DNA from: a bacterium
GTDB lineage: Bacteria > Cyanobacteriota > Vampirovibrionia > Gastranaerophilales > Gastranaerophilaceae
NCBI GenBank assembly: GCA_024408905.1
Contig: JAKSUP010000001.1
Span: 1-22,455, forward strand
DNA: 22,455 bases
Reading direction: 5' to 3'
In this document: positions 1 to 6,227 of the stretch, piece by piece
How the letters are laid out: each line of letters starts with the position of its first letter
How positions within the stretch are numbered: the first letter of the stretch is position 1
Program-made: the position numbers and the translations under genes
Notes under the pieces: model-generated
What the model was told of the DNA's origin: nothing
Seen by the model: only the letters and a program-made list of their open reading frames with translations
The model's database searches: none

Positions 1-547
1 TAGAAACAATTTCATAATCTAAATCCTTGTAAAAATGTCCATAACATAAAATAAAACACAAAATAATAAACGAAATTAAACTATACGCAATTGCATTATT
101 ATTTTTGCTGTATTTTGATTTTTTATATTGAGCTATTAAAAAGAATACTAAATATGAATGTAACCACGAAATATAAAACAGGTAATTCGTAAATAACATT
201 CCTGTTTCAATACCCAAAAGCAAAACAATAAATATTGGCAAATCTAATATCGCATAAATTATAAAATATTTTTTTACATCTTCATAATCGAAAAAAAATG
301 TATTAATTAATTTGATACTTTGCAGCCTAATTAATATTGGATAGAATACAATCGGAACAAGAAAAAATAGCAATAAAGATACTATTTGCGAAATTAAAGC
401 AAAAATTTCGTTATTAACAAAATAACAATCACTTCCAAAAGACAATATTGTATTTAATTTTGCAAAAATAAATGTTGATAATACATTGAGAATTATCAAC
501 AGCATTGATAATATTACAAATTTAAAAATACCTTTAATAATTTTCAT
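1..547 (-). CDS. Multi-pass membrane protein, C-terminus cut by window edge
   Basis: An open frame begins with ATG at 547 and runs off the left edge with no stop, giving at least 182 residues. The translation is strongly hydrophobic, with about five membrane segments, at roughly residues 7-27, 45-68, 90-110, 115-137 and 147-166. They are separated by short Lys/Asn/Tyr-rich loops. The start is preceded by a weak GGGAAA ribosome-binding site. It lies 54 nt downstream of the 380-aa gene on the same strand, so it may belong to the same phage-like operon. I do not recognise the family; a membrane protein attached to a prophage or a host gene are both possible. The coding call rests on the long uninterrupted frame with a start. 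Confidence 0.6.
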   Translation of the reverse strand, partial: MKIIKGIFKFVILSMLLIILNVLSTFIFAKLNTILSFGSDCYFVNNEIFALISQIVSLLLFFLVPIVFYPILIRLQSIKLINTFFFDYEDVKKYFIIYAILDLPIFIVLLLGIETGMLFTNYLFYISWLHSYLVFFLIAQYKKSKYSKNNNAIAYSLISFIILCFILCYGHFYKDLDYEIVS

Positions 548-601
548 ATATTTTCCCAAATCTATTATATAGTAAATATAAAAAATTTACTACAAGTAAT
601 T

Positions 602-1744
602 TTATCGTTTTCTGCGTTTCTTCAACCATTCTTCGAATTTTTCTTTAAGAGTCGGATTTTGCTGTATTTGTATAATAGTATAATAATTTTCAAGATTACC
701 ATTTTCTTGCATATCATAACCTAAATTATTATACATTGCAGGAATGTATGGATAATCCTCATTACGTTTTTCGTAATCTGTTCTGTCAACAATCGTTGCT
801 CTTTTACTATTACCATCAATGCTAGGATTTACAATATTTGCATGTTGAATTGATCCATATCTATCAATATTATTTAAATTGAAAGGATTCTTTTTATAAT
901 CAAAATTTACATTAGCATGTTTTAGATTTCCTTCTTCAATTTGCTTTTTATTTTTTTTAAAAAACTCTTTAAGTTCAGGTGAATTCCCAAATTTCTTTGA
1001 CATTTCTGAATCAATTTTGTATAGCACACCCTTTTCATCGTCTTTAACACCATATTGACGTAAAATTTGTTTGGTTTCGTCATCTAAAGTAGATTGGTCT
1101 TCTAATAATTCAACATTTTTATTGTTTCTTGCCCTTGAAAAATCAGTAACAGCATCTGTATATATATTAGAAGCAGCCGGAAAAATTTTCTTTGCGAGAT
1201 CATTCCTAATAGTCCAATCTAAAAATTTATCTCTTAATGATATTTCCCCTTCCTCGCCAACATTATGTATTTTGCCATCCTTATCCCAATATTGAGTTGG
1301 TAGCTCCTGCATCATTTTTTCAACTCTGCCTTCAAGTTGTGGGGTTTCTTCTTCATCTTCTAAAACATCTTCCTCCGGCATAAGTTCATCTTGGCTGTTT
1401 AATTCATTACCAAACGGTATTTCTTTCAGTTCTTTTAAATAATCATCCAATTCATTCATTTTATTTTGGCTGTAATTATTCATATCAGGTACAAAATCCG
1501 GTTTTAGTATACTTTGCCAATAACCACGATCCGAATTTCCTTCAGAATTCACAAATTTTTCAATCCATTCTGTATTCGGAGATTCTTCTAGTTCATAATT
1601 TGTAGGTATTCCTATCATAGAGTTTTGAGACAAAATACTTTCTTCATTATCTAACAATTCTTCCAACATCATTTTGTATAAATCTTCTTCAGAATAAATT
1701 CTGTTTCTTTTACTAAAACCGTTAATATAATTTTTAAATCTCAT
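602..1744 (-). CDS. Hypothetical protein directly downstream of the phage portal gene
   Basis: A 380-residue, highly charged protein with no signal peptide or membrane segment. Residues about 90-150 are acidic and low in complexity (EEDVLEDEEE). The C-terminal third is rich in Asn, Tyr and Asp and ends in a basic Lys/Arg tail. The start ATG lies 2 nt past the portal stop, with its ribosome-binding site (AAAGGA) inside the last portal codons, so the two genes are almost certainly co-transcribed and probably translationally coupled. In podovirus-type gene order this place is often held by a scaffold or another head protein, and an acidic middle would fit that, but I see no diagnostic motif. The C-terminal region around residues 285-365 looks like a separate compact domain. 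Function unknown. Confidence 0.8.
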   Translation of the reverse strand: MRFKNYINGFSKRNRIYSEEDLYKMMLEELLDNEESILSQNSMIGIPTNYELEESPNTEWIEKFVNSEGNSDRGYWQSILKPDFVPDMNNYSQNKMNELDDYLKELKEIPFGNELNSQDELMPEEDVLEDEEETPQLEGRVEKMMQELPTQYWDKDGKIHNVGEEGEISLRDKFLDWTIRNDLAKKIFPAASNIYTDAVTDFSRARNNKNVELLEDQSTLDDETKQILRQYGVKDDEKGVLYKIDSEMSKKFGNSPELKEFFKKNKKQIEEGNLKHANVNFDYKKNPFNLNNIDRYGSIQHANIVNPSIDGNSKRATIVDRTDYEKRNEDYPYIPAMYNNLGYDMQENGNLENYYTIIQIQQNPTLKEKFEEWLKKRRKR

Positions 1745-1746
1745 TT

Positions 1747-3684
1747 TTATTTTTCCTTTCTTCTGTTTTTCTTTAACATTGAAATTATTTCTGTAATATC
1801 TGCTTTCTTATCTTCCTCAATGTCCTTTTCTTTGTCTTTTTCTGAGATATCAGCATTTTCAGGTACATCTGGTGTTTCTTGTGTTTCCTGACTTTGTGGA
1901 ACTGCAGACAACAAATTTTGTAACATTTCAGGTGATATTTGAGGAACTTCATTTTGATTAGGTTCAACGCTCGCAATAAATCTCTCAGGGTTATCAATTC
2001 CTTTTTGTTCAAAGTACCAAGTAAAGATTTCTTCCACGTTGAGAGGAATATATTGAGCAAATCTTTCAACACTTTGTATCACAATATCAGCCTGTTCTGA
2101 TTTAAGCGTGCTGTTTGATGAATCTGAATAAGTATATTTATAATCTGCCTGTCTTACCACATCATCAATTTCAATCGTTTCAGGTTTGTTTTCCTTATTT
2201 ACAAAAATAGTTTCAACCCCTGACTTAAAATCAGCACAAAGTTTTGCAACTTTTTTAACATTCGGCAAAATGTAATCTTGGTTAATTATATCTACAAGCA
2301 TTGAAAGACGCGTCATTTGACCTTGGGTTTTTGTATTAATTTCCGTCGCTGTTTTAGCTCCTGTATATTCAACAGAGCCTATCATATTAGGGAAAATACC
2401 TGAAACCTCTGCCATCAAATCATTTAAGAATGAAATATCATTCAAAAAGACAGACGGATTAAAGTTCAATTGTTGAAAAGCTGCGCTTGGTGAAAGATTA
2501 TCGCCATATTCAATAATTTTCCCTGGATATAACTCAATTTCGTCCTTATCAAAAAATCCTTCGGGAGCCAAAAGCGGCGGATTTTCGGTTAAAGATTGCA
2601 AATTACAAGTTCTGTTCATCAAATCTTCCTGCAAATGAGCAAGTGATAAAACACAATACAAAGGACTTATGCCGCGTTTTGTTTCAGGATCGGTTATAAA
2701 AGCACCGTAAGAAAACGGGTTAATAATTCTTTCATTCTTCCCGAATTCAACCAAATATTTTCTTCCGATAACGGTTGCATGCCAGTTCTTTAGAACTTCG
2801 CCTGACGGTAATTTTAAATCGCCCCAATGTTCAAGAACTTCTATTGTAGAACCATTCACCACATCACGATTTTGGGAAGAAAATTCTCTATTTTTTGAGT
2901 CAGAAGAATTTACCATAGAATTTATATCTTCAATTTGTTCTTTTGTAAGATTGTAATATTGGTTATTTATAATATCGCTTGTTGTTTTATAAGTACGATA
3001 AATCTTAGGACAAGAATCCCAATTATCAACTTGAGAATAATCAAAAACCAAATCGGCAGGGTTTACGGGATAAATATAAGGGTTGTCATAGACGGTTTTT
3101 GTATCTGTCCAAAAGTTTCTGCCGTTTTGGATTGCATTCAGTACGCGAGGAAGCTTTGTGAAATCAGTCGAAAACAAGTTTTTGAAAAATTCTACAGGTC
3201 GTCTGTATTCTTCTTCTCTGCGTTTCCAAGCCGTAAATGAAATCAATTCACCATAAAGTAAAGCGTTATCAATAACTTTGTCGCAGGTTTTTTGAAAATC
3301 CATTTTTTCAAAGATGTCCACAAGCATTGCTTTTTGTTTGTTTGAGATGTTGTTGGAATCTCTGTTTTCACCTGACACGTCGAACATAGAATTAACATTC
3401 GCATAAGTATTCCTCCAAATAAATGCTTTTAAAGTTTGATAAAACATAAATGTTTTGCACATCTTAACCTTTGTTTTCCATTTTTTTGTCTTATCGGAAA
3501 TTGATTTAAAATCGTTTTTGAAGAATATTTCATTAGCCAAATTTGAAGCCATTTCGAGGTTTGAACTTCTGTCAGCATTTAGGGAAGTAAACGTGGAAGA
3601 AATACTTTTTACCAAGCTTTCTTCTTGTTCTTTGTTAAGTTTCTTTGTAGAATCGTCTTTTTCAATAATGTAATCAAATGACAT
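1747..3684 (-). CDS. Phage portal protein (podovirus/P22-type head-tail connector)
   Basis: A 645-residue protein resembling the portal (connector) proteins of tailed phages, the dodecameric ring at the capsid vertex through which DNA is packaged and ejected. Supporting features are a helical N-terminus (about 15-160), a Tyr/Pro-rich middle with a NPADLVFDYSQVD segment (about 208-220), and a long helical C-terminal half containing TGAKTATEIN (441-450) followed by a helix. This matches the TATE(I/V) motif of T7- and P22-class portals. Residues about 590-645 form an acidic then basic tail (SEKDKEKDIEEDKK). The length lies between the T7 connector and the P22 portal. The start has a good ribosome-binding site (AAAGGAAAATTTT). 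It follows the GNAT-like gene after a 32-nt gap holding a small hairpin. No large terminase or capsid gene is in view. The family call is made by motif and overall pattern. Confidence 0.75.
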   Translation of the reverse strand: MSFDYIIEKDDSTKKLNKEQEESLVKSISSTFTSLNADRSSNLEMASNLANEIFFKNDFKSISDKTKKWKTKVKMCKTFMFYQTLKAFIWRNTYANVNSMFDVSGENRDSNNISNKQKAMLVDIFEKMDFQKTCDKVIDNALLYGELISFTAWKRREEEYRRPVEFFKNLFSTDFTKLPRVLNAIQNGRNFWTDTKTVYDNPYIYPVNPADLVFDYSQVDNWDSCPKIYRTYKTTSDIINNQYYNLTKEQIEDINSMVNSSDSKNREFSSQNRDVVNGSTIEVLEHWGDLKLPSGEVLKNWHATVIGRKYLVEFGKNERIINPFSYGAFITDPETKRGISPLYCVLSLAHLQEDLMNRTCNLQSLTENPPLLAPEGFFDKDEIELYPGKIIEYGDNLSPSAAFQQLNFNPSVFLNDISFLNDLMAEVSGIFPNMIGSVEYTGAKTATEINTKTQGQMTRLSMLVDIINQDYILPNVKKVAKLCADFKSGVETIFVNKENKPETIEIDDVVRQADYKYTYSDSSNSTLKSEQADIVIQSVERFAQYIPLNVEEIFTWYFEQKGIDNPERFIASVEPNQNEVPQISPEMLQNLLSAVPQSQETQETPDVPENADISEKDKEKDIEEDKKADITEIISMLKKNRRKEK

Positions 3685-3716
3685 AAAATTTTCCTTTCTG
3701 AAGCAATGGCTTCTTT

Positions 3717-4106
3717 TTATTCAGTTTCTTTTTTATATACAAATAAATTTTCTTTTGCCCGACAAAACCCACATCTTAAAAGACAAAGCGCAGAAGCTTT
3801 GTTCTGCGCTGTTGCGTATATGTCAGTTTTGAACCATTTTTGTGATAGTTTTAAACATTCAAGTTTTTCTTTAAAATGCCCTCGGGTGGCAAAAGCATTT
3901 ACAAACAGTTTTTTGTCGATTGTAAAATAATAAATCGCACCTAAAAGAGTTTTATCAATCAAAAATGCGTAAAAAAAAGTATTATTAATTATAAATTCAA
4001 ACGAACTCTCGTCTTGAATTTTGACCTTGTTTTCTTCATACAATTTTTTTAATTCTTTTTTGTAAAAATAAAACTCTCGGTCTTTCGGAATTAAAACACG
4101 TATCAT
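3717..4106 (-). CDS. Small GNAT-fold acetyltransferase-like protein in phage cluster
   Basis: A 129-residue protein with the layout of a minimal GNAT domain. It has an N-terminal alpha/beta unit, a central strand pair (about 49-75, FYAFLIDKTLLGAIYYFTID), and a C-terminal part with DIYATAQNKASALCLLRCGF (about 95-114). The last segment matches the final GNAT helix and strand, where an Asn is followed by a small-residue helix and a terminal xCGF turn. The acetyl-CoA loop (Q/RxxGxG/A) is not evident, so catalytic activity is uncertain. GNAT-fold proteins do occur among phage structural genes, and this one sits directly upstream of the portal gene. The start overlaps the upstream stop by 4 nt (ATGA), which predicts translational coupling. 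Confidence 0.6.
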   Translation of the reverse strand: MIRVLIPKDREFYFYKKELKKLYEENKVKIQDESSFEFIINNTFFYAFLIDKTLLGAIYYFTIDKKLFVNAFATRGHFKEKLECLKLSQKWFKTDIYATAQNKASALCLLRCGFCRAKENLFVYKKETE

Positions 4107-4420
4107 ATTTTTTCTTCACTAAGCCCTTCAATAATATTTATCACAGGAGACGTGTCCTCAAACTCATCCTCATCAAGTCCGAGCGCAAGCCTTTGACCTT
4201 TTTGGATTTTAGTAATTGATGAAATCAAAAAATCCAAAACTGCGATTGAATTTTTCGGCATCTCCAAAAATTCAATATCGGCACGAGTAAGTTCTTTTGA
4301 AAATTCATCCAACACAAACCCTAAAATATTGAGAGTTTTGTCATAAAATTCAATATGTTTTTTGTTTACGGCGTGTTTTTTCAGCCGTAAATCTTCTTTT
4401 TCATTATTTTTTTGTGGCAT
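4103..4420 (-). CDS. Hypothetical phage-type protein, possibly terminase small subunit-like
   Basis: A 105-residue, mostly helical charged protein. The N-terminal 25 residues are basic (KKHAVNKKHIEFYDK). The C-terminal half contains SSITKIQKGQRLALGLDEDE, then an acidic stretch and a final INIIEGLSEEKI. This pattern of helical bundle, KGQRLALG-type segment and short hydrophobic C-terminal tail recalls small DNA-packaging proteins that lie upstream of portal genes in phages, but I cannot confirm it. The gene lies 6 nt after the 74-aa gene and overlaps the GNAT-like gene by 4 nt. Its ribosome-binding site (AAAGGT) sits in the end of the previous gene. The function is a weak inference; that it is a gene is well supported. 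Confidence 0.6.
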   Translation of the reverse strand: MPQKNNEKEDLRLKKHAVNKKHIEFYDKTLNILGFVLDEFSKELTRADIEFLEMPKNSIAVLDFLISSITKIQKGQRLALGLDEDEFEDTSPVINIIEGLSEEKI

Positions 4421-4426
4421 AATAAA

Positions 4427-4651
4427 TCAACCTTTCGGATAAACCCTGTAATACCCCGAAACTTTTGTTCCGTCTGCGATAGCCTTGGAAAACTTTTCAT
4501 TTACACGGATGCATAACATGGTCTGCATAAAAGCATGACGAAATGCATCAACTTCGTCATTATGTCCCCTAGTGTTATTATTTTTCTTTAATCCGTATTT
4601 TTGACCGTATTTTTCAGCCTTAGCAATAAAATCATAATCATCATATTTCAT
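4427..4651 (-). CDS. Short DUF6973-like domain protein, apparently truncated
   Basis: A 74-residue protein with the core GHNDEVDAFRHAFMQ at about residues 29-43. This matches the N..DAxRHA(Y/F) motif of DUF6973-type domains, which occur at the ends of secreted or phage-associated proteins. Known copies usually continue with further His/Glu-containing helices. Here the protein ends about 30 residues after the motif in an unrelated-looking tail (GYYRVYPKG), so it may be a minimal or decayed domain. The ribosome-binding site AAAGGT precedes the ATG, and a TATAAT-like -10 box lies at 4683-4688. It starts the tight run of genes leading to the portal protein. The activity of the domain is not known to me. 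Confidence 0.55.
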   Translation of the reverse strand: MKYDDYDFIAKAEKYGQKYGLKKNNNTRGHNDEVDAFRHAFMQTMLCIRVNEKFSKAIADGTKVSGYYRVYPKG

Positions 4652-4682
4652 AATATTTTACCTTTCATATTTCGACAAGGAT

Positions 4683-4688
4683 ATTATA
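4683..4688 (-). promoter_or_regulatory. Probable -10 box for the portal gene cluster
   Basis: Read on the minus strand this is a perfect TATAAT. It lies 31 nt before the ATG of the 74-aa gene and predicts a start of transcription near 4676 and a 25-nt leader that includes the AAAGGT ribosome-binding site. No clear -35 is visible. It sits just past the stop codon of the lipoprotein gene, so the portal cluster could be transcribed separately from it. Confidence 0.35.
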
Positions 4689-4692
4689 ATTA

Positions 4693-5205
4693 CTAATATA
4701 TTAATAATTTTGTATTTTTGTCTTTTTTGTTTATACTTAAATTCACAATATTTTTCTTCGTTTGATAACAATTTCCCATTTTTGGAGTTTTATTCAAATT
4801 AACAGAAACACTTGTATTATAATTATTTGGAGTAATATAAACGGGTATAATTCTTTTTTCACCAATAAGCAACAACAAAGAAGAACCCTCTCCTTTTCTA
4901 TAATGTTTTTTTAGTTCCAATATTTGCGAATACCTGTAATCAGGATAGATATCACTCAATAATTCAGATGCACTTGGTGAATATAAGCTTTCAGCATAGC
5001 ACGCATAACCTATTCCTGATAATTGAAATTCCAATTGCATACCTACAAGCTTATCTTCATTATTTAGGCTAAAAGATTTTTCTATTATTTTAGCAAATTT
5101 TTTATCTGAAATAGAAGAAAAAACTAAGTTCTGTACTACGAATTTACACCCGACAACAGTAAACAAGACTAAGATAAAAATTATGGTAATAATTTTTCTT
5201 TTCAT
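4693..5205 (-). CDS. Predicted small lipoprotein
   Basis: A 170-residue exported protein. The N-terminus is a lipoprotein signal: a basic start (MKRK), a hydrophobic core, and the lipobox VVGC with the lipidated Cys at residue 20. The mature part has a few hydrophobic strands (about 55-70 and 108-120), and the C-terminus is Lys/Asn-rich. No known domain is evident. It lies on the same strand as the phage-like cluster but ends 41 nt before it with a promoter-like sequence between, so it may be an accessory (moron-type) gene or a host gene. A TATAAT box at 5226-5231 and a weak AGGA site precede the ATG. Membrane anchoring is well supported; function is unknown. Confidence 0.65.
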   Translation of the reverse strand: MKRKIITIIFILVLFTVVGCKFVVQNLVFSSISDKKFAKIIEKSFSLNNEDKLVGMQLEFQLSGIGYACYAESLYSPSASELLSDIYPDYRYSQILELKKHYRKGEGSSLLLLIGEKRIIPVYITPNNYNTSVSVNLNKTPKMGNCYQTKKNIVNLSINKKDKNTKLLIY

Positions 5206-5225
5206 GCAATCATTTTATCCTATAA

Positions 5226-5231
5226 ATTATA
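5226..5231 (-). promoter_or_regulatory. Probable -10 box for the lipoprotein gene
   Basis: A minus-strand TATAAT lies 20 nt before the lipoprotein ATG. Transcription starting about 7 nt downstream would leave a leader of some 14 nt that includes the weak AGGA site. No convincing -35 is seen. Confidence 0.3.
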
Positions 5232-5335
5232 CTTTGTCATTTTTAAACATCAGCTTAATTATTTCATTTGTCACATTTACCTTTTCCTACCTCAAAACCG
5301 TATTGTTTTTGATATTTCTTTGTTTTTTGATACAG

Positions 5336-5392
5336 TTACTGACTATATTGTTTTGGATAATTAAATCTATCCGGTACTTTGAATTTTTGCAC
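5336..5392 (-). CDS. Possible 18-aa peptide with a strong ribosome-binding site
   Basis: On the minus strand an AAAGGAG ribosome-binding site (5401-5407) sits 8 nt before a GTG that opens an 18-codon frame, translating to MQKFKVPDRFNYPKQYSQ. An in-frame ATG at 5410 would give 24 residues but would place the site inside the coding sequence. The peptide is basic and Tyr/Pro/Asn-containing. It lies between the long-loop terminator at 5455-5510 and the lipoprotein gene. A second minus-strand GTG frame of 15 codons (5227-5274) follows, with a weaker AAAGG site. They could be leader peptides, small phage proteins or remnants. The 5206-5541 stretch otherwise holds only the terminator and promoter-like sequences. 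Confidence 0.3.
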   Translation of the reverse strand: MQKFKVPDRFNYPKQYSQ

Positions 5393-5454
5393 AACCAGCA
5401 CTCCTTTCATGATATAATTTTAAAATGTTTAATAAGGAATTTGTTTCGTTAAAG

Positions 5455-5510
5455 AAAAAAGGGAGCTATGGAGTAGTGTGTATCGAGAGAAAGGTGAAAC
5501 AAGCTCCCTT
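5455..5510 (-). terminator. Long-loop intrinsic terminator downstream of the 123-aa gene
   Basis: A perfect 9-bp stem, AAGGGAGCT/AGCTCCCTT on the minus strand (5510-5502 with 5467-5459), encloses an unusually long 34-nt loop. A run of T continues from the stem (5460-5455), as expected for rho-independent termination of minus-strand transcription from the gene ending at 5542. On the plus strand no T run follows the stem. The loop size is odd for a simple terminator, so an extra RNA structure or regulatory role is possible. Confidence 0.5.
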
Positions 5511-5541
5511 ATAAGAATATAGAGAAGAATTAAAAATAAAA

Positions 5542-5913
5542 TTATATTGTTTTAATACATTCTTTGTTGCCGTAAAAATCGTATGCATACTGCTTAACAA
5601 CCGTCTTGCCTTTGGACTTTGCAGTTTTATTAACGCCATAACGCCAGCCGTAAGGCTTTGATTTCGCGCATTTCAAATTATGTTCCTGCATTGTATAAAG
5701 GATTTCGTTTTTGTGTTGATAAACAAAATCATCAGCCTTTATTCCTGTCATAACAAGTTTTTTAGTGTGTCCGTCAAAACACAATTCGTGAAGTTCGGCA
5801 ACGGGTTTTGGAGAAATAGGACACATTCCGACAGACAATTTTCTTTGTCTCCACAAATAGTTATCTGCAAAAAAATATATTTCTGTAGCCTTAAATTTAC
5901 AACAATGTTGCAT
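5542..5913 (-). CDS. Small Cys-containing protein, zinc-ribbon-like remnant motif
   Basis: A 123-residue protein starting MQHCCKFK. I place the start at 5913 because GGGAGG lies 4 nt before this ATG; an upstream in-frame TTG at 5925 would swallow the ribosome-binding site. The protein has paired cysteines near the N-terminus, then RQRKLSVGMCPISPKPVAEL at about residues 23-42. This looks like half of a CPxC-K-PV zinc ribbon whose second Cys is Ser. The rest is basic and aromatic, with WRYG and KQYAYDFYG segments. It resembles small phage or mobile-element proteins in style, but I cannot name the family. It is divergent from uvrB, separated by 314 nt, and followed by its own terminator. Confidence 0.65.
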   Translation of the reverse strand: MQHCCKFKATEIYFFADNYLWRQRKLSVGMCPISPKPVAELHELCFDGHTKKLVMTGIKADDFVYQHKNEILYTMQEHNLKCAKSKPYGWRYGVNKTAKSKGKTVVKQYAYDFYGNKECIKTI

Positions 5914-5989
5914 GAAGCCTCCCAATTGACCAAAATTTCACAATAAAACACTCTGCAAACAAGTTGCAGGCGTAATTTCCCCTGTACCC

Positions 5990-6079
5990 TTAAAGATTTT
6001 TCCTACGCAGCCAACACATACGGGCTTTGTTTCCAAATCAGGTACATTGTTATGATAAACAATTTTTAAAAATCTTTAA
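5990..6079. repeat. 12-bp perfect inverted repeat with 66-nt spacer
   Basis: TTAAAGATTTTT at 5990-6001 is exactly complementary to AAAAATCTTTAA at 6068-6079. The enclosed 66 nt are noticeably richer in G and C than the flanks. It may be a coincidence of AT-rich sequence, a structured RNA or a mobile-element scar. There is no target-site duplication that I can see. Confidence 0.35.
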
Positions 6080-6163
6080 AGTGTTTGTTACAACTTTTTT
6101 ACATCTAAACCGAACAGCCATACCCTGACAAGGTTTGAGGGCAATTTTTTCGCCATTTTGTTT

Positions 6164-6188
6164 GATATTATTTAATTTTAATAATATC
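6164..6188. repeat. AT-rich dyad upstream of the uvrB promoter
   Basis: GATATTATT at 6164-6172 is repeated inverted as AATAATATC at 6180-6188, with a 7-nt centre. It lies about 40-64 nt before the uvrB ATG, a plausible place for a regulator or for DNA curvature. It does not resemble the cyanobacterial or Gram-positive LexA boxes. Confidence 0.3.
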
Positions 6189-6215
6189 TGTATACAAGGA
6201 TTTAACATAGTGATG

Positions 6216-6221
6216 TATAAT
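6216..6221 (+). promoter_or_regulatory. uvrB -10 box, predicting a leaderless mRNA
   Basis: A perfect TATAAT ends 6 nt before the uvrB ATG at 6228. Transcription starting the usual 6-7 nt downstream would begin at or next to the A of the ATG. No Shine-Dalgarno sequence precedes this ATG, which agrees with a leaderless transcript. No good -35 is visible at the normal spacing. Confidence 0.5.
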
Positions 6222-6227
6222 CATATT

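Larger units (their letters stand above)
5914..6227. other. Intergenic stretch between the 123-aa gene and uvrB
   Basis: This 314-nt gap holds no intact long gene. On the minus strand it carries short open stretches broken by stops. One, ending at a TGA at 5938-5940 just before the GGGAGG site, reads KPVCVGCVGKIFKGTGEI, with a CxxC pair like a zinc ribbon. Another reads MAVRFRCKKVV (from 6121). They may be remnants of a small Cys-rich gene upstream of the 123-aa gene. The gap also contains a 12-bp inverted repeat (5990-6001/6068-6079), a 9-bp AT-rich dyad (6164-6172/6180-6188) and the uvrB promoter. Confidence 0.4.

Noticed and set aside
3700..3713. GAAGC/GCTTC hairpin between the GNAT-like and portal genes
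   Set aside because: A 5-bp stem is too short for a terminator in the minus direction, and no T run follows on that strand.
5413..5418. Plus-strand extended -10 (TGATATAAT) for a small RNA
   Set aside because: No gene follows on that strand and the hairpin downstream has its T run on the minus strand. In this AT-rich sequence single -10 matches are common.
5183..5452. Plus-strand open frame of 89 hydrophobic residues
   Set aside because: It overlaps the promoter and start of the lipoprotein gene on the other strand, has no ribosome-binding site, and its hydrophobicity is what AT-rich, T-rich sequence gives in any frame.
5461..5510. Resemblance of GAGAGAAAGGTGAAAC to a 23S rRNA segment
   Set aside because: Only a short stretch is similar and the flanks do not match rRNA, so it is probably chance.
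6135..6227. Longer N-terminus for UvrB
   Set aside because: The extra residues do not resemble any UvrB, while the ATG at 6228 gives the family N-terminus. The extension overlaps the promoter.
6100..6227. LexA/SOS box upstream of uvrB
   Set aside because: Neither GAACnnnnGTTC nor a cyanobacterial AGTAC-type box is present; the AT-rich dyad at 6164-6188 does not resemble them.
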